The notes under the pieces are model-generated. The model saw only the letters and a program-made list of their open reading frames with translations. It did no database searches and had not been told where the DNA came from. Source: Bradyrhizobium iriomotense (GTDB lineage Bacteria; Pseudomonadota; Alphaproteobacteria; Rhizobiales; Xanthobacteraceae). Taken from it: 64,000 nucleotides of DNA. Shown here in pieces: positions 44,701 through 55,476 of the stretch (the first letter of the stretch is position 1; each line of letters begins with the position of its first letter). The stretch covers positions 1-64,000 of the forward strand of contig NZ_JAFCLP010000013.1 in NCBI RefSeq assembly GCF_018129405.1, read 5' to 3'. Position numbers and translations under genes: made by a program.

Positions 44701-45762
44701 TCACGTCGTCCGGAACTGCAGCACGCCGTCCTTCGTCTCGGCCGTCAGCCGGCCCTCGACGATCATGTAGTTGACGTGGGCGACCAGCTCGCCGGCGGCA
44801 AAACCCATCTGGTGTTCGTCCAGCACGTGCTTGTTGAACACCACCGGCACCAGTTCTCGCGAGGTCTTCGGCTGCTCGCGGCAGGCGTCCGCAATCAGGC
44901 GGCAACGCTCCTCGTGGTGGTCGGCGAGCTGCTTGATGCGGGTCTTGAGGCCGTAGAACGGCACACCGTGGCCGGGCAGCACCAAGAGGTCATAGGGCAG
45001 GGTGGTGGTGAGGCTGGCGAGCGAGGCCAGATATTCGCCGAGCGAATTCTGGTCGGGCTCGACCGCCCACACGCTGACATTCGGCGAGATCTTGCTCAGC
45101 ACCTGGTCGGCGGAGAGGAACAGCTTGTCGTCGGCGCAATACAGCATCACCTGGTCGAGCGCGTGTCCGCCGCCAGTGATCACCTTGAAGCGGCGCGGGC
45201 CGATCACGATCTCGTCGCCATGCGAGATGCGGCGGTAGGACGGCGGCAGCACCGACACCTGTTTGAGATAATCCTGGCCGCGGCCGAGCAGCTTTTCGGT
45301 CAGCGACTCGTCCATGCCGTGACGGCGGAAGAACAGCCGCTGCGCGTTGCGACGCTCCTCGGTGCCGCGGTTCTGGTGATAGACCGATTGCAGATATTCG
45401 ACCTGCGACATCACCAGCGGGCAGTTGAAGCGCTCCACGATCCAGCCCGCGAGCCCGACATGATCGGGGTGCGAATGGGTGACGATCAGGCGCGTGATGT
45501 TGACGCCCTTCAGCGGACCATCGAACAGCTTCGTCCAGGCCTCGATCGTCTCCTCGTTGCCGAAGCCGGCATCAACCATCGCATAGCCGTCGCCGTCGGC
45601 GAGCAGATAGATGTTCACGTGATTGAGGCGGAACGGCAGTTTCAGCCGCGCCCACAACACGCCGGGCCTGACCTCCACGACCTCCTCATGGCCGGGATGC
45701 TGTTCCCAGGGATAGCGCAGGGCCTCGGCCGAGGACTGCACGGTGTCGGTTTTCGAATGCAT
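44701..45762 (-). CDS. MBL-fold metallohydrolase
   Basis: A 353-residue metallo-beta-lactamase-fold protein. The metal motif THSHPDHVG gives His96, His98, Asp100 and His101; a later His (GGGHALDQV) and Asp (LFLSADQVLS) complete a two-metal site. The C-terminal 100 residues form a winged-helix-like extension seen in glyoxalase II-like and LACTB2-type hydrolases. Substrate unknown (thioester, lactone or phosphodiester are possible). ATG 45762 is the first Met of the conserved region. Confidence 0.87.
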   Translation of the reverse strand: MHSKTDTVQSSAEALRYPWEQHPGHEEVVEVRPGVLWARLKLPFRLNHVNIYLLADGDGYAMVDAGFGNEETIEAWTKLFDGPLKGVNITRLIVTHSHPDHVGLAGWIVERFNCPLVMSQVEYLQSVYHQNRGTEERRNAQRLFFRRHGMDESLTEKLLGRGQDYLKQVSVLPPSYRRISHGDEIVIGPRRFKVITGGGHALDQVMLYCADDKLFLSADQVLSKISPNVSVWAVEPDQNSLGEYLASLASLTTTLPYDLLVLPGHGVPFYGLKTRIKQLADHHEERCRLIADACREQPKTSRELVPVVFNKHVLDEHQMGFAAGELVAHVNYMIVEGRLTAETKDGVLQFRTT

Positions 45763-45850
45763 GCACTATCGGTACCTGCACATGGGGCGGGACGCCAGCC
45801 GAAAAAGGACAGGCCGTGGTCTCCGCATGGCGGTCATACCGGCCGTTTTT

Positions 45851-45939
45851 CCGTAGCCCGGATGGAGCACAGCGCAATCCGGGACTTTCTCTCGTGTGGG
45901 ACCATCCCCGGATTACGCTGCGCTCCATCCGGGCTACGG
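45851..45939. repeat. Extragenic palindrome, family J
   Basis: Arms CCGTAGCCCGGATGGAGC and GCTCCATCCGGGCTACGG with inner AATCCGGG / CCCCGGATT. Single copy here, between the MBL-fold gene start and the chemoreceptor stop. Confidence 0.82.
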
Positions 45940-45957
45940 GGCCGCGGGCTGGCGTCC

Positions 45958-48111
45958 TTACGCCGCCCGCATGTTGTTGAGGAACGCGTCGATCTCTCCG
46001 CGCAGCATGTCGGCTTCGCGGCGGAGCGCGTCGGAGGCACCCAGCACCTCGCTTGCCGCTGCGCCGGCCTCCGCAGAGGCGGTAGAGACGCCGACGATGT
46101 TGCTGGAGACCTCGCTGGTGCCGCCGGCCGCATGCTGGATGTTGCGGGCGATCTCGCGGGTGGCCGCGCCCTGTTCCTCGACCGCGGCTGCGATCGTGGT
46201 GGTGACGTCGTTGATCTCGCCGATGATCCGGCCGATGCCCTGGATGGCGCCGACTGCGGAGGTCGTGACCTGTTGCATGCTGGCGATCTGGGTGCGGATC
46301 TCCTCCGTCGCCTTGGCAGTCTGGCTCGCGAGGCTCTTCACCTCGGAGGCGACCACCGCAAAACCGCGGCCGGCCTCGCCCGCGCGGGCGGCCTCGATGG
46401 TGGCGTTCAGCGCGAGCAAATTGGTCTGCGAGGCGATGGTCTGGATCAGGTCGACGACGACGCTGATGCGGCTGGCGCTGTCGGCGAGGCTCTGCACCGT
46501 GGTGTCGGTGGCGCCGGCCTCGTCGACCGCCTTCTTGGCGATCGCGGCCGAGGTCACCACCTGCTTGCTGATCTCCTCGATCGAGGACGACAGCTGCTCG
46601 GTGCCTGACGACACCGTCTGCACGTTGACCGAGGTCTCTTCCGCGGCGGAGGCGACCGCGTTCACCAGCGCGTTGGACTGGTCGGCGGTGGTCGACATGC
46701 TCTGCGCGGTCGACTGCATCGAATTGGCCGATTGCGCCAGATTGTCGAGCGCGGTGCGCACGGTGCCCTCGAACTCGGCGATCCTGGCTTCCATGCGCGC
46801 GGCCCGCTCGGCCTTGGCGGCGCGGTCCTTGTCCTGCTCGCCGGCGAGCGCGCGGGCCTCGACCATGCTGTCGCGGAATACGGTCAGCGTGTCGGTCATG
46901 GCGCCGATCTCGTCATTGTGCTTCGAGCGCGCGATCTCGGTGTCGAGGTCGCCGGCCGAGAGCTGCTGCATGGCGCGCTGGAGACCGGTGATCCGGCGCA
47001 GGATGTTGCGGCCGACATAGAGCCAGACGAACAAGGCCGAGCCGACCAGCATCAGCGCGCCCAGCGCCAGCATGACCGTTGTGGCGAGCGAAATCTCCTG
47101 CCGCGCCTGGAAGGTCGAGACGTTGGTCTCCTTCTGCACGCCGTCGACGAGCTGCTGCACGCTGATGCCGAGGCCGACATTGAGCTTGCGCGTCTCGTCC
47201 AGGATGGTCTGGCCGTAGTCGATGGAGTCGAGCTCCTTCTCACGCAGATTGAACACGCCGGTCTTGCCGGTGCCGAGCGCGAGCAGCTTTTCCGCCGTCG
47301 CGCGCAGCATCTTGTTGCCCTCATTGTCCGGCAGCAGATCGAGGTTCGACCGCAGGCGTCCCTGGGCGGTCTTGAACTCCTTCTGGATGTCGTCGAGCTT
47401 GTCGCTCGTGTTCGCCGACAGCGCCGCGCTCATGTCGGCGGCTGCGAGATTGCCGCTGGCGACGACGTTGCCGAGCTGGCCGACGGTCTGCGCGGCATCG
47501 GTGGCATCTTCGGCCGACAGGTTTGCCGAGCCGAGAATGGCGTTGACCCGGGTCTGCGCGTCCAGCATCGCCGGACTGGCCGCGCCGACGAACGCGCCCT
47601 GGGCGCTACGCAGCGCGTCATATTGCTTGTCATGGAGGGCCGCGATGTCCAGCCGTTCGCGGGCGGCCTTGGCCAGGCTCTGCGCCGCCTCGTTGATGCT
47701 CTTCATCGTCTCGCTGAGTCCGGCGACGACGGCCTTGTCGCCGCCGAGCTCGATGATCTCGTTGAGCTTCTGCTGCGTCTGCTCCTGCAATTCCCTGAGC
47801 TTCTTGGTGCGCTCGTTCAGGGCTTCCTCGCTTTGAGCCGCCAGCAGGGCCGGTCCCTGTGCTGCGAGGCTCGCGCTGAGAGCCGACAATTGCAGGCTCG
47901 CGGCAAGGCGCGGAATGTCCCGCCCGCTCAGTTCAATCATACGTCCGCCGAGATTCTGCAGCGCCAGGCCGGCGCCGGCTGCGATCACGAGGCCCATGCC
48001 CGCGATCACCGCGAACGCCGTGAACAAGCTTCCGCGCACGCCCCATTGTGGCTTTTTGAAACGAGGCTTGAATCGACCAAGCAAACGGCCAGCGCCCAGA
48101 CGGATCGCCAT
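45958..48111 (-). CDS. Methyl-accepting chemotaxis protein
   Basis: A 717-residue chemoreceptor. A cytoplasmic N-terminal basic stretch precedes transmembrane helix 1 (about 27-52); a large helical periplasmic sensor domain (to about 340) precedes helix 2, then HAMP (about 365-420) and a long signalling coiled coil with the hairpin tip near residue 580 ([17 protein letters not shown]). The sensor domain is all-helical and has no PAS or Cache motif I can see. No CheW-tethering C-terminal pentapeptide was found. The ligand is unknown; the gene is alone, as is common for receptors. Confidence 0.93.
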   Translation of the reverse strand: MAIRLGAGRLLGRFKPRFKKPQWGVRGSLFTAFAVIAGMGLVIAAGAGLALQNLGGRMIELSGRDIPRLAASLQLSALSASLAAQGPALLAAQSEEALNERTKKLRELQEQTQQKLNEIIELGGDKAVVAGLSETMKSINEAAQSLAKAARERLDIAALHDKQYDALRSAQGAFVGAASPAMLDAQTRVNAILGSANLSAEDATDAAQTVGQLGNVVASGNLAAADMSAALSANTSDKLDDIQKEFKTAQGRLRSNLDLLPDNEGNKMLRATAEKLLALGTGKTGVFNLREKELDSIDYGQTILDETRKLNVGLGISVQQLVDGVQKETNVSTFQARQEISLATTVMLALGALMLVGSALFVWLYVGRNILRRITGLQRAMQQLSAGDLDTEIARSKHNDEIGAMTDTLTVFRDSMVEARALAGEQDKDRAAKAERAARMEARIAEFEGTVRTALDNLAQSANSMQSTAQSMSTTADQSNALVNAVASAAEETSVNVQTVSSGTEQLSSSIEEISKQVVTSAAIAKKAVDEAGATDTTVQSLADSASRISVVVDLIQTIASQTNLLALNATIEAARAGEAGRGFAVVASEVKSLASQTAKATEEIRTQIASMQQVTTSAVGAIQGIGRIIGEINDVTTTIAAAVEEQGAATREIARNIQHAAGGTSEVSSNIVGVSTASAEAGAAASEVLGASDALRREADMLRGEIDAFLNNMRAA

Positions 48112-48217
48112 CGAAATTCCCCCACGCTCTTGCTTCTGTTTTGTGGCGGGCAGTATCGGCAGGGCCGGTTAAAAAATCGCAATTGGTGCAATTGCTTGCA
48201 TTTGGTTCCGCACAGCG

Positions 48218-48251
48218 AAAAAAAGAAGGGCCGGCGAGATCGCCGGCCCTT
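48218..48251 (-). terminator. Intrinsic terminator of the outer-membrane protein gene
   Basis: Perfect 12-bp stem AAGGGCCGGCGA / TCGCCGGCCCTT (48226-48251) that on the minus strand is followed by CTTTTTTTC. It begins 27 bases after the stop of the beta-barrel gene. Confidence 0.88.
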
Positions 48252-48277
48252 GGTCAGGATAAGATCTTGCTAACCGA

Positions 48278-49003
48278 TCAGTAGCGCGCGACCGCCGGGC
48301 TCGCCCAGTTGAAGCGGTAGTTGAGGCCGGCCTTGACCGTGTGGTCGTCGGTGGTGAAGCTGCCGGTGCCCGCCAGCGGACCGCCGGTGAAGCTCGCGTC
48401 GCCGAAATTGTAGTACTGGTACTCGGCCTTGGCCGACCAGTTCGGGGCGAACATGTATTCGAGGCCGGCGCCGACGGTGTAGCCGTTGCGGTGATCGCCG
48501 GTGATGACGAAAGCGGTCGGCACGCCGCCGACGGTCACCTTCTCGTTGTTGTCGGAATAGGCGTAGCCGCCCTTCACGTAGACGAGGCCGGGGCCCCAGG
48601 TGTAGCCGACGCGGCCGGTGATCGAGCCGAGGCCACGCTGGTCGTTGGTGTAGGCGACGCCGCCCGGGAACACCGCACCGACGCTGCCGGACAGCCAGGA
48701 GTACTGGCCTTCGACGCCGACCACGAAGTTCGGGTTGAACTGCCAGTCCGCACCGACCTGCACGCCGCCGAGGAAACGGCCGTTGCCGTTGTTGCCGGTG
48801 GAGAGACCGTTGAAATTGTTGTCGCTGGAGAAGGCGCCGCCGAGATGGCCACCGACGTAGAAACCGGTCCAGTTGTAGATCGGCGCGACGTAGGCCGGCG
48901 CCGGCGTCTTGTAGTAGTTGCGGTTGCCGAGATCGGCACCGAGCGCCGGCGCGGCAGCGCCCGCCACCAGCAGCGCCACGGTCGCAAACAGAATCTTCTT
49001 CAT
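48278..49003 (-). CDS. Outer-membrane beta-barrel protein (Omp25/OmpW-like)
   Basis: A 241-residue porin-like protein. Signal peptide [20 protein letters not shown] (cleavage after ALGA) precedes an 8-stranded barrel with alternating aromatic/hydrophobic strands: [38 protein letters not shown], and a C-terminal strand ending [18 protein letters not shown]. The [13 protein letters not shown] segment after the signal is typical of abundant rhizobial outer-membrane proteins. ATG 49003 starts the signal peptide. It has its own terminator and a CtrA-like site upstream. Confidence 0.9.
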   Translation of the reverse strand: MKKILFATVALLVAGAAAPALGADLGNRNYYKTPAPAYVAPIYNWTGFYVGGHLGGAFSSDNNFNGLSTGNNGNGRFLGGVQVGADWQFNPNFVVGVEGQYSWLSGSVGAVFPGGVAYTNDQRGLGSITGRVGYTWGPGLVYVKGGYAYSDNNEKVTVGGVPTAFVITGDHRNGYTVGAGLEYMFAPNWSAKAEYQYYNFGDASFTGGPLAGTGSFTTDDHTVKAGLNYRFNWASPAVARY

Positions 49004-49155
49004 CGTCTTGAACTCCAACACGTAAGGTCCCCGGCTGGCGCGCTTTCCGCGCCGTCGTTGGTTTTGCAGATAGCTCGCTTTTGATGATAATGCTGTCACA
49101 ACCGTGGCACAGCGGCAGCCAACCTAACTTATTGGGCTGCAATTGATTTTTGTGC

Positions 49156-49170
49156 TTAATGCCAGCTTAA
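49156..49170. promoter_or_regulatory. CtrA-type full site TTAA-N7-TTAA
   Basis: TTAATGCCAGCTTAA is a perfect TTAA-N7-TTAA, the alphaproteobacterial CtrA half-site pair. It lies 153 bases upstream of the outer-membrane protein start and 59 bases beyond the stop of the small HTH gene. A further TTAA follows at about 49190. Confidence 0.4.
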
Positions 49171-49228
49171 GAAATGCTGAAGGAAGGCTTAATTCCGCGG
49201 CTGCCGGCAAGCTTGCGCGCGTCTTCCG

Positions 49229-49549
49229 TTAACCAAGACGCCGCAGCACCTCGTCGCGCATCTGCGCGCGGAACGCCGCGCGCCTGGCCGGCCGATCCTC
49301 CTCGCGCACGTCGTGGCGATCGAAGATGTCGAACTTCTCCAGGATCGGATAGCGCTCGCTCGCCATCGCGAGCACGCGCAGCACCTTGGTCGCCGACGGG
49401 CTCGGGCCGCTCACCTCCCAGCGCCGGATGGTGTCGGCCCCGCCCTTCTCCGGCAAGCCGCAGAGCTTGGCCATATCGGCTGCCGTCAGCTTGCGCTCGA
49501 TGACGTCGGAAAGGTCGCTGCGAAGCTGCTTCAGTTCGGGGCCGGTCAT
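49229..49549 (-). CDS. Small HTH (XRE-like) DNA-binding protein
   Basis: A 106-residue protein with a helix-turn-helix segment (ELKQLRSDLSDVIE ... TAADMAKLCGLPEKGGADTIRRWE) in the first 60 residues and a charged C terminus (REEDRPARRAAFRAQMRDEV). The family is common in Bradyrhizobium and unstudied. ATG 49549 (MTGPELKQ) matches the conserved start; GTG-rich upstream codons to 49633 are possible but unlikely. Confidence 0.8.
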   Translation of the reverse strand: MTGPELKQLRSDLSDVIERKLTAADMAKLCGLPEKGGADTIRRWEVSGPSPSATKVLRVLAMASERYPILEKFDIFDRHDVREEDRPARRAAFRAQMRDEVLRRLG

Positions 49550-49732
49550 GTCACTCGCGTCCAGGAGGTCATTCAGGCAATGCACTAGCGCTGATTCGGG
49601 TCCATCCGAAGGCGGCGCGCCGCGCTGCGGCACCTTCGCGCGCGCACGGAGTTATGAACGACAGGCCTATGGAAATTGTCCGATGCATGATCAGATGAGC
49701 AAAGGGGCATCCCAACGACGGAGGGATCAGCC

Positions 49733-50020
49733 ATGACCAGCATCAGGCTCGCCATCGCCGCATTCATCACTGCCGGACTGCTCGCTGCGCCCTTCGCGGC
49801 CGAAGCGAAGAAGGCCCGCTCGAGCCGACATTATTACAACACAAGCGTGGTGGGTCCGACCTATAGCGGTGCCGGCGCGCCAATTGCACAGCCCAGGGCG
49901 GCTTACGGCTCGTCGGGACAGACGGTCGGCACGGTCACGGCGCCGTCGATCGGGTCGTACAATTGGCCGTCGGTCGGGGTGACCAACGCCGTTCCGACCT
50001 GGAGCAACACCACGAGATAA
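49733..50020 (+). CDS. Small secreted Ser/Gly/Pro-rich protein
   Basis: A 95-residue protein with a signal peptide (1-25, cleavage after AAEA) and a low-complexity mature part rich in Tyr, Ser, Gly, Pro and Ala (HYYNTSVVGPTYSGAG...). ATG 49733 follows GGAGGGATC. No recognised domain. Similar short exported proteins occur in this genus. Confidence 0.7.
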   Translation: MTSIRLAIAAFITAGLLAAPFAAEAKKARSSRHYYNTSVVGPTYSGAGAPIAQPRAAYGSSGQTVGTVTAPSIGSYNWPSVGVTNAVPTWSNTTR

Positions 50021-50035
50021 GCGCGCCTGTGCGGG

Positions 50036-50974
50036 TCAGCGCGTCCCGGTCGCGAGGTCCGAGAGCAGGTACAGCGCGATCAGCAATGTTGCGACCGACA
50101 GCATCGTCGTGACCGAGACCGTGGCCGCGACAAGCTTCTCCTCGACCTTGTGCTCGTGCGCCAGCACGTACACGGTCTTCGCCGTCGGCACGGCCGCGCA
50201 TATCACGGCGGCGACGGTGTAGAGCGCGTTGAGGCCGGTGATCACACAAAGTCCGTAGACGATCAGCGGCATGGCCACGAGCTTCACGGCCGCGAGCGCG
50301 AACGAGGCCTTCAGGCTGGAGCGCAGGCCTTCGACCGACAGGCCGAGCCCGATGGCAAACAGTGCGCAGGGCGTCAGCGCGGCGGCGATCATGTTGAGAT
50401 AGGCGGCGACCGGCGCCGGAATCGGCAGGCCCGTGATCGCCCAGACGAGACCGATAAGCGTCGACAGTACCATCGGATTGAGCAGGATCTGCTTCGCGAG
50501 GCCCGCGGACTGCGCGGACGACCCGCGCGCGTCCCTTTCCAGCAGGATGACCGTGATGGGAAACATCACGGCCGCGACGAACACCGTCGCCACCGCAGCC
50601 GGCAGCACGGCGGGCTGGCCGTAGATCGCGTGCAGGATCGGCAGCGCCACGAAGCCGGTATTGGTCATCGCCGCCGCCATGCCATGGATCGTGCTGCTGG
50701 CGAGATCATGCTTTCCGCCGGCGCGGACCGCCAGGAAGACCAGGGCAAAGCAGATGAGGGAGCCGCCGCCGAACGCGAGCAGAAAGCGCCATTCCAGCAG
50801 ATTGCGCGCCGGCTCCTGCGCGATCGTGACGACCAGCAGCGCAGGCATTGCCACGTTGTAGGCGAAGTGCACCAGCGCGTCGGCCAGCGATCGCGAGAGA
50901 TAGCCGAACTCGCCGGCCAGCCAGCCGGTGACGATGATCGCGAAAACGGGAAGAACGAGGCTCGCGACTTCCAT
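50036..50974 (-). CDS. AEC-family (auxin efflux carrier) permease
   Basis: A 312-residue inner-membrane protein with about ten hydrophobic segments. NVAMPALLV and MTNTGFVALPI are the paired AEC motifs around helices 2 and 4. The family exports or imports organic acids such as malate or malonate; the name from auxin does not imply a plant hormone substrate. Convergent with the small secreted protein gene. Confidence 0.88.
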   Translation of the reverse strand: MEVASLVLPVFAIIVTGWLAGEFGYLSRSLADALVHFAYNVAMPALLVVTIAQEPARNLLEWRFLLAFGGGSLICFALVFLAVRAGGKHDLASSTIHGMAAAMTNTGFVALPILHAIYGQPAVLPAAVATVFVAAVMFPITVILLERDARGSSAQSAGLAKQILLNPMVLSTLIGLVWAITGLPIPAPVAAYLNMIAAALTPCALFAIGLGLSVEGLRSSLKASFALAAVKLVAMPLIVYGLCVITGLNALYTVAAVICAAVPTAKTVYVLAHEHKVEEKLVAATVSVTTMLSVATLLIALYLLSDLATGTR

Positions 50975-51087
50975 CCGGCTTCCCCCTTGCTGCCAATGGC
51001 CGCAACAAGAGGTTACCCCGGCGATGGAGTGCCGTCACTGCCTTGCGTGAGCTGCTTCCGGCTCGAAAGTGGTAGCGGGGCGCCGGC

Positions 51088-51297
51088 CTAGATCCCGCGG
51101 CCGGTCTGTTGACCGATCACGCAGCGCCATGCCGCCAGGCGCTCGGCCGGATGCTGGTTCATCCATTCGGCGAGCTGCGGCGCGCCCATCAGGCAGGACT
51201 GCACCGAGACTTGCGCGAAGTCCGAGGTGGTGACGATCTGCTCGTGGCAATTGGTCGGAGAGGCGAGACTGCAGAGCACGGCAATGATCTTGATCAC
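51088..51297 (-). CDS. Small conserved protein, second of an overlapping pair
   Basis: A 69-residue protein starting with a GTG at 51297 (MIKIIAVLCSLASPTNCHEQ) with three Cys and a helical C terminus (LAEWMNQHPAERLAAWRCV). GTG overlaps the TGA of the upstream small gene (GTGA), and GAGGGGGG lies before it. The N terminus is hydrophobic but short. I recall such proteins as conserved in Bradyrhizobium without known function. Confidence 0.72.
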   Translation of the reverse strand: MIKIIAVLCSLASPTNCHEQIVTTSDFAQVSVQSCLMGAPQLAEWMNQHPAERLAAWRCVIGQQTGRGI

Positions 51298-51470
51298 GAC
51301 AGATTACCCCCCTCGCGGCCGATGAACGGCCGACCGATCGCCGGCTTTCCCCGCCCCTCATTGGCCGGATCAGCCGGCGGGAAGATGCTGTCGTAGATGG
51401 CGCGTGCCTCCGCGATGAGGCGTGCTCGCTCGCGCTCGGACTTGGAGACAAATCGAATAACTTCGCCCAT
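51294..51470 (-). CDS. Small conserved protein, first of an overlapping pair
   Basis: A 58-residue product, MGEVIRFVSKSERERARLIA at the N terminus, then EARAIYDSIFPPADP and a Gly/Arg-rich end. ATG 51470 has CGGAG six bases upstream. Its stop overlaps the next gene's GTG by four bases, so translation is coupled. Basic, probably cytoplasmic. Function unknown. The 370 bases upstream (51471-51840) hold only a short inverted pair GCGTGTGA / TCACACGC (near 51587-51636); I see no gene there. Confidence 0.65.
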   Translation of the reverse strand: MGEVIRFVSKSERERARLIAEARAIYDSIFPPADPANEGRGKPAIGRPFIGREGGNLS

Positions 51471-51840
51471 GTTGGCTCCGAATATCGGTGTGTGAGTCCG
51501 TCATGAGATGACGTCGATCATTCAATGGATAGCTATGGTGCCGCCTTCGGCTTTGAAGCGGCGGGCCGATCACGACCGGATAAAAAGCGTGTGACCGCGC
51601 TCCGAAGAACCCAACTTCCCGGAGTGTCTCACACGCTGGGTTGTGAAGCCGTTCACCACGTCACGTTCGTTGTACGGATCTCGCCGGCGCGCGAACGATT
51701 GCTGGTGTCAGCCTACCCCTTGCTGCCATCAGCAAGGATCGTCCACGAAGCAAATGCTGCTCGATCGAATATGTTTCGATTCCTGCAGCGTGCAAGTTTT
51801 TGGAACGATCACGAAGATTGACGAACGATGACAAGCCGCC

Positions 51841-53462
<1,622 letters not shown>

Positions 53463-53463
<1 letters not shown>

Positions 53464-54302
53464 CAGCGGCCCTCCCGCGACAGGCGCGGATTGAGCGCGT
53501 CATTGAGGCCTTCGCCGATCAGGTTCAGGCCGAGCACCGAGATCAGGATGGCGACGCCGGGGAATACGGTGATCCACCAGGCCTGCCGGATCACAGTGCG
53601 GCCGGCGCCGACCATGTAGCCCCATGAGATCAGATTGGGATCGCCGAGGCCGAGGAACGCCAGCGAGGATTCCAGCAGGATCGCGGTCGCCACCATCAGC
53701 GAGGCCAGCACGATCACCGGCGACAGCGCGTTGGGCAGGATCTCGCGCAGGATGATCCAGCTGTTGCTCTGGCCGGTCACGACGGCGGCCTGGACATATT
53801 CGCGCGTGCGCAGCGACAGCACCTCGCCGCGCACGAGGCGCGCGACCGGCGGCCAGCTCACCACCGCGATCGAGGCCACGATCGAATAGATCGAAGGCTG
53901 CAGGATCGCGACCAGCACGATGGCGAGCGCGAAGCTCGGGATGGTCTGGAAGAATTCGGTGAAGCGCATCAGGGCGTCGTCGACCTTGCCGCCGAAATAG
54001 CCGGCCATGGCGCCGATGGGAACGCCGACGACCAGCGCGACGAGCGTGGAGACGAGGCCAACAAGGAGGGACACGCGTGCGCCGAAGATCATGCCGGCGA
54101 ACACGTCGCGGCCGAGCGCGTCGGTGCCGAGCGGCACGGTCGAGAGCGTAAAGGGCGGCAGGAACGGCCGCTGCACCATGCGCCAGGGCGAGTTCGGGAA
54201 CAGCATCGGCCCGAATACCGCGACCGAGATCGCGAGCAGGAGGATGATGAGGCCGATGACGCCGCTGGGGCTCTTCAGCATCGCTTTCCAGAACTGTTTC
54301 AT
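53463..54302 (-). CDS. Dipeptide-type ABC transporter, permease C
   Basis: A 279-residue DppC/OppC-type permease. N-terminal membrane helix, then PLGTDALGRDVFAGMIFGARVSL, the family signature, and the EAA loop YVQAAVVTGQSNSWIILREILPN. ATG 54302 overlaps the previous stop by four bases (ATGA); a longer frame to 54785 overlaps the upstream permease gene and is rejected. Confidence 0.94.
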
Positions 54303-55270
54303 GTGGCGTATTCGATGCGCGGATCGACCAGGCGATAGACGAGGTCGGTGATGAGGTTGAAGATCAGGACCATGGCCGAGCAGATCACGAACACGCCGAG
54401 CAGCAGATTGTAGTCGCGCTGCAGCAGCGCGTCGTACATCAGCCGCCCGATGCCCGGCCAGGCGAACACGGTCTCGGTGATGACCGCGCCGCCGATCAGC
54501 GTGCCGGAATGCACGCCGGCGAGCGTCACGACCGGCAGCAGCGCGTTGCGCAGCACGTGGCGACGCTGGATCACGGCATCGGAGAGGCCCTTGGCGCGCG
54601 CGGTCTTGACGAAGTCGAGCCGCTTCACCTCCAGCATCGAGGCGCGCGTCATGCGGGTGTAGGTCGCCATGAAGAACAGGCCGAGCGTCATCGCCGGCAT
54701 GATCAGGTGCTTTGCGACGTCGACCGCATGGGCAAGGCCCGTGAGGTTGGCGCCGACCGTCTCGTAACCGAAGCTCGGCAGCCAATCCATGGTGACCGAG
54801 AACAGCAGGATGCCCATCAGCGCCACCCAGAAGATCGGCATGGCGTAGAAGATCAGCGCGAACACGGTGATGCCGGTGTCGAGAAAGGTTCCGGCAAAGC
54901 GCGCGGCGAAGGTGCCGAACAGGATGCCGAGCGCAAGTGAGATCGCGAAGGCGGTCAGCGTCAGCAGCAGCGTCGCCGGCAGCCGTTCGCCGATCAGCTT
55001 GGCGACCGGCGCCTGCTGGCGGAAGGAGAAGCCGAGGTCGAGGGTTGCGACGCCCTTGACGTAGATGAAGAGCTGCTCGGGCAGCGGCTTGTCGAGGCCG
55101 AACTTCTCTCGGAGCTGCTTGACGAAGACCTGGTCACTGGCGCCGGCCTCGCCCGCCATCACGATCGCGGGGTCGCCCGGCGCGAGCCGGATCAGGAAGA
55201 AATTGAGGACGACGATCGCGAGCAGGACGATCACGCCCTTCACGATACGCTGAGCGACGAAGGAGAGCAT
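54299..55270 (-). CDS. Dipeptide-type ABC transporter, permease B
   Basis: A 323-residue DppB/OppB-type permease. Helix 1 at residues 9-30, then PGDPAIVMAGEAGASDQ, GVATLDLGFSFRQQAPV and the EAA loop DFVKTARAKGLSDAVIQRRHVLRNA. First of three overlapping genes. Separated from the binding-protein gene by an extragenic palindrome. Confidence 0.94.
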   Translation of the reverse strand: MLSFVAQRIVKGVIVLLAIVVLNFFLIRLAPGDPAIVMAGEAGASDQVFVKQLREKFGLDKPLPEQLFIYVKGVATLDLGFSFRQQAPVAKLIGERLPATLLLTLTAFAISLALGILFGTFAARFAGTFLDTGITVFALIFYAMPIFWVALMGILLFSVTMDWLPSFGYETVGANLTGLAHAVDVAKHLIMPAMTLGLFFMATYTRMTRASMLEVKRLDFVKTARAKGLSDAVIQRRHVLRNALLPVVTLAGVHSGTLIGGAVITETVFAWPGIGRLMYDALLQRDYNLLLGVFVICSAMVLIFNLITDLVYRLVDPRIEYAT

Positions 55271-55318
55271 CTAGTGAGTCATATTGGTGATGTGACCTGG
55301 AGCCACGGAGACGGAGTG

Positions 55319-55462
55319 ACTCCCTCGCCCCGCTTGCGGGGAGAGGGTTGGGGTGAGGGGGACTCTCCGCGAGCGTATCAGCAGTTGGACTCGTGGAGAC
55401 TCCCCCTCACCCGAATGTGCGCTATGCGCACATTCGACCTCTCCCCGCAGGCGGGGAGAGGT
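55319..55462. repeat. Extragenic palindrome, family A copy 3
   Basis: Arms CCTCGCCCCGCTTGCGGGGA and CCCCGCAGGCGGGGAGAGG with middle GAGGGGGACTCTCC / GGAGACTCCCCCTC and an apex GAATGTGCGC / GCGCACATTC. It sits between the binding-protein stop and the permease start of the dipeptide importer operon. Confidence 0.85.
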
Positions 55463-55476
55463 GAAGAAGGAAGGGC

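Noticed and set aside
44614-46608. 664-codon plus-strand open frame
   Set aside because: It spans antisense of the MBL-fold gene, two repeats and antisense of the chemoreceptor; no single gene would do so.
51525-51821. 98-codon plus-strand frame upstream of the dipeptide importer ATPase end
   Set aside because: No ribosome-binding site, no coding-like composition or motif; left as non-coding.
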